Of a stretch of DNA of 8,973 nucleotides, positions 4,970 to 8,973 are shown piece after piece; within the stretch, counting starts at the first letter, position 1, and every line of letters starts with the position of its first letter. The DNA comes from Spirochaetales bacterium (GTDB taxonomy: Bacteria; Spirochaetota; Spirochaetia; Treponematales; UBA12059). Made by a program: the position numbers and the translations under genes. The notes below the pieces were generated by a model, which searched no databases, was not told where the DNA came from, and saw nothing but the letters and a program-made list of their open reading frames with translations. The stretch lies in the NCBI GenBank assembly GCA_004525355.1, contig SPCK01000062.1:1-8973 (forward strand). The letters run 5' to 3'.

Positions 4970-6467
4970 ACACCCGGGCGTACTTCTCGTTCAGGTATCG
5001 CATGAAATGCGAGGCGTCGAGAGACTCTCCCGTCACCTTGCGTGCAAGTTCTCCGGGTTTGTACACGGCTCCGGCAGAATGGACGTTGGCCCGGAGCCAG
5101 GTCAGAATCGCGCCGAGGTTATCGTTCTCGACAGCGACGGCCGGATCGAACCCCTGATCCTTCATGGCGTCCCAGAACTGGGCACCGTACAGGTTGCCCA
5201 GCGCGTAGCTGGGAAAATATCCGATGGCGCCCATGGACCAATGGATATCCTGTAGGCAGCCCTTGGCATCATCGGGAGGCACGATGCCAAGAAACGCTTG
5301 CATACGCTCGTTCCAGGCTCCCGGCAGGTCCTTGACCGCCAGGTTGCCCGACAGGAGTTCCGCTTCCAGCTCGAAGCGCAGTATTACATGCAAGCTGTAT
5401 GTAACTTCGTCGGCCTCGGTCCTGATGAGGGACGGTTCCACTTTGTTGATCGCTCGGTAGTATTCATCGATGGACACGCCGTCAAGGACGGGCGTCAGCA
5501 TGCGCGCGAATTCCTGCAGGTGGTTCTTCCAGAAGCCCAGGGAGCGGCCGACCATGTTCTCCCACAGGCGCGACTGGGACTCGTGGACCGCCATGCTGGC
5601 CGCGTCCGCCAGGGAGGTCCGCTGGTATTCGGGCGCGGGGCCCATGCCCAGCTCGTAGAGCGCGTGGCCGCTCTCGTGGATCGTCCCAAATACGCTCGAA
5701 GGGAAGAAGTCCTCGACATAGCGCGTGGTGATGCGAACGTCGGAAACGCCCAAGGTTGTAGTAAAGGGATGCGCGGTCTTGTCCAGGCGTCCGCGCTCCA
5801 AATCGTAGGAGAGTATCTTCATCAGGTATGAACTGGCCTTGGCCTGGTCCGCTTCGGGGCAATGGCGGTGAAGGAAGTCGTCGTTCACCTGCGGCCGCGA
5901 ACGGATCCTGTCCATAAGCTTGACCAGTTCGTCCCGCAGGGGGTTGAATACGGCCGCGATGCCGGCCTGTGTCCCGCCCTCCTCGAAACGATCGAGCAGG
6001 ACATCGTAGGGCTTGCCCGAAGGATCCAGGCAGTCTGCGATGCGCCTGTTGAAGTCGACCATCTTCTGCAAATGCGGCTCGAATGCGGGAAAATCGTTTC
6101 CCGATCTCGCCTTGGCCCACGCGGCCTGCGACAGGCTCGTCGCCTTGGCCATCTCGGAGACCAATTCTGTAGGTACCTTGGTGGCCTGATCGTAGTTGCG
6201 CCGCATGATGCGGAGATACGCACGATCCATTGGTGAAAGCGTCGTATCGCCTTCCGGGTTTTCCCCGGTAGAGCCGAGGGCGGCAAGAAGTTCGCCTATC
6301 TCGGGCATCGTCTGTTTCTCGTGAGCGAGACCTTCGAGGTAGGCCAACTGGTCTCCGCGTTCCTCGATGGCCGCCGGCGGCATGTACGTTTCCTGGTCCC
6401 AGCCGAGTACGGCTCCGATATGCGTTATAAGCTTGGCCTCTCCATCGAGAGTCCTAAGTCGTTCCAT
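4959..6467 (-). CDS. M32 family metallocarboxypeptidase (carboxypeptidase Taq)
   Basis: A 502-residue zinc carboxypeptidase, the usual length for family M32, expected to act in the cytoplasm by removing C-terminal residues from peptides. The zinc site HESGH is at 264-268 with the third ligand likely Glu296 in HESQSRLWEN (295-304). Other family blocks are LGWDQETYMPP (21-31), DVRITTRY (243-250), LHVILRFELE (359-368), IHWSMGAIGYFPSYALGN (408-425) and YGAQFW (427-432). No signal peptide is present. Two ATGs compete: one at 6476 directly abuts the GGAGGT Shine-Dalgarno (6482-6477), leaving no spacer, while the ATG at 6467 is 9 bases away and is chosen; the longer form would add three residues. 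It is divergent from the gene at 6572 and overlaps the downstream membrane-protein gene by 11 bases. Confidence 0.95.
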   Translation of the reverse strand: MERLRTLDGEAKLITHIGAVLGWDQETYMPPAAIEERGDQLAYLEGLAHEKQTMPEIGELLAALGSTGENPEGDTTLSPMDRAYLRIMRRNYDQATKVPTELVSEMAKATSLSQAAWAKARSGNDFPAFEPHLQKMVDFNRRIADCLDPSGKPYDVLLDRFEEGGTQAGIAAVFNPLRDELVKLMDRIRSRPQVNDDFLHRHCPEADQAKASSYLMKILSYDLERGRLDKTAHPFTTTLGVSDVRITTRYVEDFFPSSVFGTIHESGHALYELGMGPAPEYQRTSLADAASMAVHESQSRLWENMVGRSLGFWKNHLQEFARMLTPVLDGVSIDEYYRAINKVEPSLIRTEADEVTYSLHVILRFELEAELLSGNLAVKDLPGAWNERMQAFLGIVPPDDAKGCLQDIHWSMGAIGYFPSYALGNLYGAQFWDAMKDQGFDPAVAVENDNLGAILTWLRANVHSAGAVYKPGELARKVTGESLDASHFMRYLNEKYARVYGF

Positions 6468-6497
6468 GTATTGCATACCTCCATGCTAGCATCACTC

Positions 6498-6519
6498 AAC
6501 CGTTGACGCAATAACGGTT
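6498..6519. repeat. Inverted repeat in the divergent intergenic region, possible operator
   Basis: AACCGTT, 8 bases, then AACGGTT: a perfect 7-bp inverted repeat. It overlaps the candidate -35 box of the rightward gene and lies 15 bases upstream of the peptidase Shine-Dalgarno. This is where a dimeric regulator could control one or both genes. It could also form a hairpin in the peptidase leader. Confidence 0.45.
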
Positions 6520-6532
6520 TTCGGTCGAGAAT
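6503..6532 (+). promoter_or_regulatory. Candidate promoter of the rightward gene
   Basis: TTGACG (6503-6508) matches the -35 consensus at 5 of 6 positions. GAGAAT (6527-6532) is a 4-of-6 match to the -10 after an 18-base spacer. A start near 6539 would leave about 33 bases before the ATG at 6572. No equally good promoter was seen for the leftward peptidase gene in the same gap. Confidence 0.4.
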
Positions 6533-6571
6533 GATCCAATCGAACGTATTTGCCCCGCAACGGAGGTTGGC

Positions 6572-8973
6572 ATGCCCGATCCACACGAAGGTTCCGATAC
6601 CGATATCCCCGACAACGATGCCCAGTCGAAAAATCCAGTAAAAAAACATGGCATCGGACGCTTCCTGGTTTGGACATTCGGTCTCCTGATCGGCTTACCA
6701 CTCTTGACAGCCCTCGTTCTGACCGGCATGGCCCTGGTTTTCAGGAGTGATCCTGCGGCCCACGTACCCGAAGGTTTCGACGCGTATGCGAGCATGCCTT
6801 CAGCGAGCGCCTTCATCACCGGCGCACTTCACTTGAAGGCCTTGGACGCCGCCCTTTCCACCCCGGAAACAGCGTCGCTCAGGGGTACGGTCAGATCGCT
6901 TCGGGCCAACCCCGTCCTTCGCTCGCCGCTCTTTCTCCGCTTGGCCAACGTGCGCATCGACGCGGCCGTGTATCCAGAAGGCGGTTTCGTACTGGCCGCG
7001 GATCTCGGTCTGCGTTCCGCCGCTACCCGGCTGGCTCCCTTCGCTATCAGGCTTTTCCCCGGACTCCTTGCCAAAGTCGAAGGACTGTCTTATGAGGCTG
7101 ATGCCTTCCCGCCCCGCTTTGTCTACGAGAACGGCGATTTAACCCTATACGCGCTGCTCTATCGCAACGTACTGGTAGTCGCTTCATCGACCGAGTTCCT
7201 GCTTGCCGCCGCCCGCCCCGGAGACATGGGCCCCAGGAAGGAACTGGCCAAGGCCCTCGGCTCCAAGGGCGACGGTTCGCTGCGATTCCTGGCTGAACCG
7301 GGGCGTTGGGTCGAGAGCCTGTCGGGCAGGGACGATCCCCTTGGGCGCCTATTCAACGAGCTGGCTTTCCCCTCGCTCTCGGTCGTCGACCTGACGCTTC
7401 GGGATGAGCGCATCTCGGTTTCCCTGGATCTGCCATGGTCGGCTGACGATAGCCTGCGCCCCCTCCTGGATCGCCGGTCGCGGACGCCCGCGGCCCTGAC
7501 ACGGATTCCCGCGTCAGCATCCTATTTCAGCCTGCTCGCCGCGGGCAAGCCCGCGGAACTCTGGGACGGGGCCGCGGCGATTCTCGGCCCCGACGCGCGC
7601 AAGGCCTTCAGCGGCGCCGACGAGGCATCCAAGCTCGCCTTCGGCCTGGGACTCAACAAGCTGCTGTTCTCCTGGATGGGTGAGGAATTCGGCGTCTTCG
7701 GGAGCGACCGCGGCCCGGCGCCCGTATTCTTCGCAAGCGTCGGGGACGAGCGCGCCCGCAAGGACGTGTTTGAAAAAGCCTTTGGCTCCCTCCTTGTCGG
7801 GAGGGACCTTTCGGCCGTCGTTGACGGCACCAGGGTTCCCAGGATTGTCTTTCCCCGCTGGCTCCGTACCTTCCTGGAAAGCATCGGCATCAATCTTGTC
7901 GAACCATTCTACCTGGTGCACGATGGCTTCCTGTACGCCAGTTCAAGTGCCGAGGTCCTGGCCTTCTGCGTCGCTGAAGTACGCGGAGGCGAACTTTTGG
8001 TCAAGAGCGATCGCTGGAAGGAAACGGCGTCGGCCATTTCGCCTGAATCCTCGGTGATGGTCTACTATACGCTCGACAGGAGCGCGCCTTTCTTCCTGCG
8101 CGGCTCCGAGGGCGTCACCCAAGCGCTCAAGCTGTACCGGCGCGGGGTCGCGTCACTCAAACTGGTTGCGGGTTCCATGCGCCTCGAACTGTCGGCGGTC
8201 TCGGCAGTTTCGCCTGGGCTCACCGAGATTCCCGGCTATCCGGTCAAAGAACCAGGTCGCGTAGATTCCGATCCGCTGGTCGGATCTTCCCCGAACGGTA
8301 CACCCATGGCGTTCTGGACAAGTGGCAGGACCGTGCGCTCCATGGATCTTTCAACGGGGATATCCAAGGAGCTGCAACTCGACGACAAGGCCTGGATAGC
8401 CCTCGATACGCAGGATGGCAGGATCGCCGCGCTCTGGGCGATATCAGGCAGGGGGACCGTGTACCGCACGGACGCCGACTTGGAACCCATGGAAGGATTC
8501 CCGCTGGTAACGGGTCAGACGGTGACCGGGCCATCCTCGCTGTCCGCCGAACGCCTGCTGGTGCCGGTCGCCGACGAATCCGCGCTCATGATCGTCACTC
8601 CCGCTGGACAAACCAGCTTCTCCGCTTCACTTGGCGCCAAGGCGCGCAGCGCTCCCGCCGTCTCCTCATGGGGAATCGCAGTATTGCCGCGTTCGTTCGA
8701 GGGCAACCTGTACCTCCTTGACCTGACCGGCGCCCTTGTACCAGGCTGGCCGGCCTATCTGTCCGGAATAGCCGGCGCCGCCCCGATTTTCGCCGGCGCC
8801 GATTCTCCCGCCGCGGGCATGGTGGCCGCCGTGACCGAGGAGGGCCAGATCGCCGCCTTCCTGGCTGACGGCTCTCCCGCTCCCGGATTTCCCACCAGGC
8901 TCTACGGCGTATTCGATTCCGCCCTGGCCTGGGCGCCGGGCTGGCGATCGTTCTTCCTCGTCTCGGCCGAGGG
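6572..8973 (+). CDS. Large membrane-anchored exported protein, DUF3352-like body and propeller-like C-terminus (partial, cut by right edge)
   Basis: An open frame of 800 codons that runs off the right edge. A charged cytoplasmic start (1-29) is followed by one hydrophobic helix (about 30-57) and a long part likely outside the membrane. Residues 70-550 have alternating short helices and strands with blocks such as FFASVGDERARKDVFEKAFG (386-405), FYLVHDGFLYASSSAEVL (446-463) and SVMVYYTLDRS (494-504). These resemble the layout of DUF3352 proteins, a tentative match. From 555 on, a G-aromatic-P motif recurs (GYP 555, GFP 642, GWP 725, GFP 772), each followed about 12 residues later by a small-residue/Pro strand, as in beta-propeller repeats. 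GGAGG lies 5 bases before the ATG. Function is unknown. Its absence from simple ORF lists is explained by the missing stop. Confidence 0.85.
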   Translation, partial: MPDPHEGSDTDIPDNDAQSKNPVKKHGIGRFLVWTFGLLIGLPLLTALVLTGMALVFRSDPAAHVPEGFDAYASMPSASAFITGALHLKALDAALSTPETASLRGTVRSLRANPVLRSPLFLRLANVRIDAAVYPEGGFVLAADLGLRSAATRLAPFAIRLFPGLLAKVEGLSYEADAFPPRFVYENGDLTLYALLYRNVLVVASSTEFLLAAARPGDMGPRKELAKALGSKGDGSLRFLAEPGRWVESLSGRDDPLGRLFNELAFPSLSVVDLTLRDERISVSLDLPWSADDSLRPLLDRRSRTPAALTRIPASASYFSLLAAGKPAELWDGAAAILGPDARKAFSGADEASKLAFGLGLNKLLFSWMGEEFGVFGSDRGPAPVFFASVGDERARKDVFEKAFGSLLVGRDLSAVVDGTRVPRIVFPRWLRTFLESIGINLVEPFYLVHDGFLYASSSAEVLAFCVAEVRGGELLVKSDRWKETASAISPESSVMVYYTLDRSAPFFLRGSEGVTQALKLYRRGVASLKLVAGSMRLELSAVSAVSPGLTEIPGYPVKEPGRVDSDPLVGSSPNGTPMAFWTSGRTVRSMDLSTGISKELQLDDKAWIALDTQDGRIAALWAISGRGTVYRTDADLEPMEGFPLVTGQTVTGPSSLSAERLLVPVADESALMIVTPAGQTSFSASLGAKARSAPAVSSWGIAVLPRSFEGNLYLLDLTGALVPGWPAYLSGIAGAAPIFAGADSPAAGMVAAVTEEGQIAAFLADGSPAPGFPTRLYGVFDSALAWAPGWRSFFLVSAE

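Noticed and set aside
5298..5831. Plus-strand ORF of 177 codons
   Set aside because: It is antisense to the catalytic region of the M32 peptidase, which has clear family motifs.
7514..7921. Minus-strand ORFs of 135 and 123 codons
   Set aside because: They are antisense to the long open frame that starts at 6572 with a strong ribosome site and runs uninterrupted to the edge.

Overview
The window is a compact, GC-rich (roughly 60%) bacterial chromosome segment with no RNA genes, mobile elements or CRISPR array. The gene content suggests an anaerobe that assimilates sulfide directly. An M32 peptidase beside an exported multidomain protein of unknown role would fit a spirochaete, but that placement is a weak inference.

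Left half (1-3786, minus strand): a tightly packed four-gene operon, read right to left. Its genes are a homocysteine-biosynthesis (COG1900/DUF39) protein fused to a 2x[4Fe-4S] ferredoxin domain, a COG2122/UPF0280 ApbE-superfamily protein, a MetF-type methylenetetrahydrofolate reductase, and the N-terminal homocysteine-binding part of a MetH-type methionine synthase cut by the left edge. Neighbouring genes overlap by 4, 17 and 4 bases. Together they spell a route from aspartate semialdehyde plus sulfide to homocysteine, followed by methylation to methionine.

Middle (3787-4192): a 406-base leader region with no annotated-size gene. On the minus strand it holds a good sigma70-like promoter, then a strong Shine-Dalgarno and a 35-codon Ser-rich ORF that ends Met-Met-Met-stop. 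The ORF contains a 50-base C-rich, almost G-free stretch. A chain of hairpins follows, the last one burying the Shine-Dalgarno of the first operon gene. No intrinsic terminator and no known SAM riboswitch pattern was seen. The arrangement looks like an undescribed methionine-codon leader-peptide attenuator, possibly Rho-dependent. This is the most interesting item in the window.

Right of that (4193-6467, minus strand): an M32 carboxypeptidase (Taq family) followed, with an 11-base overlap, by an unrecognised four-helix membrane protein. A 104-base divergent intergenic region (6468-6571) carries a 7+8+7 inverted repeat over a candidate promoter. From 6572 to the right edge, plus strand, runs a large single-pass membrane-anchored protein of unknown function. 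It has a DUF3352-like body and a propeller-like C-terminal part, and is open at the window end.
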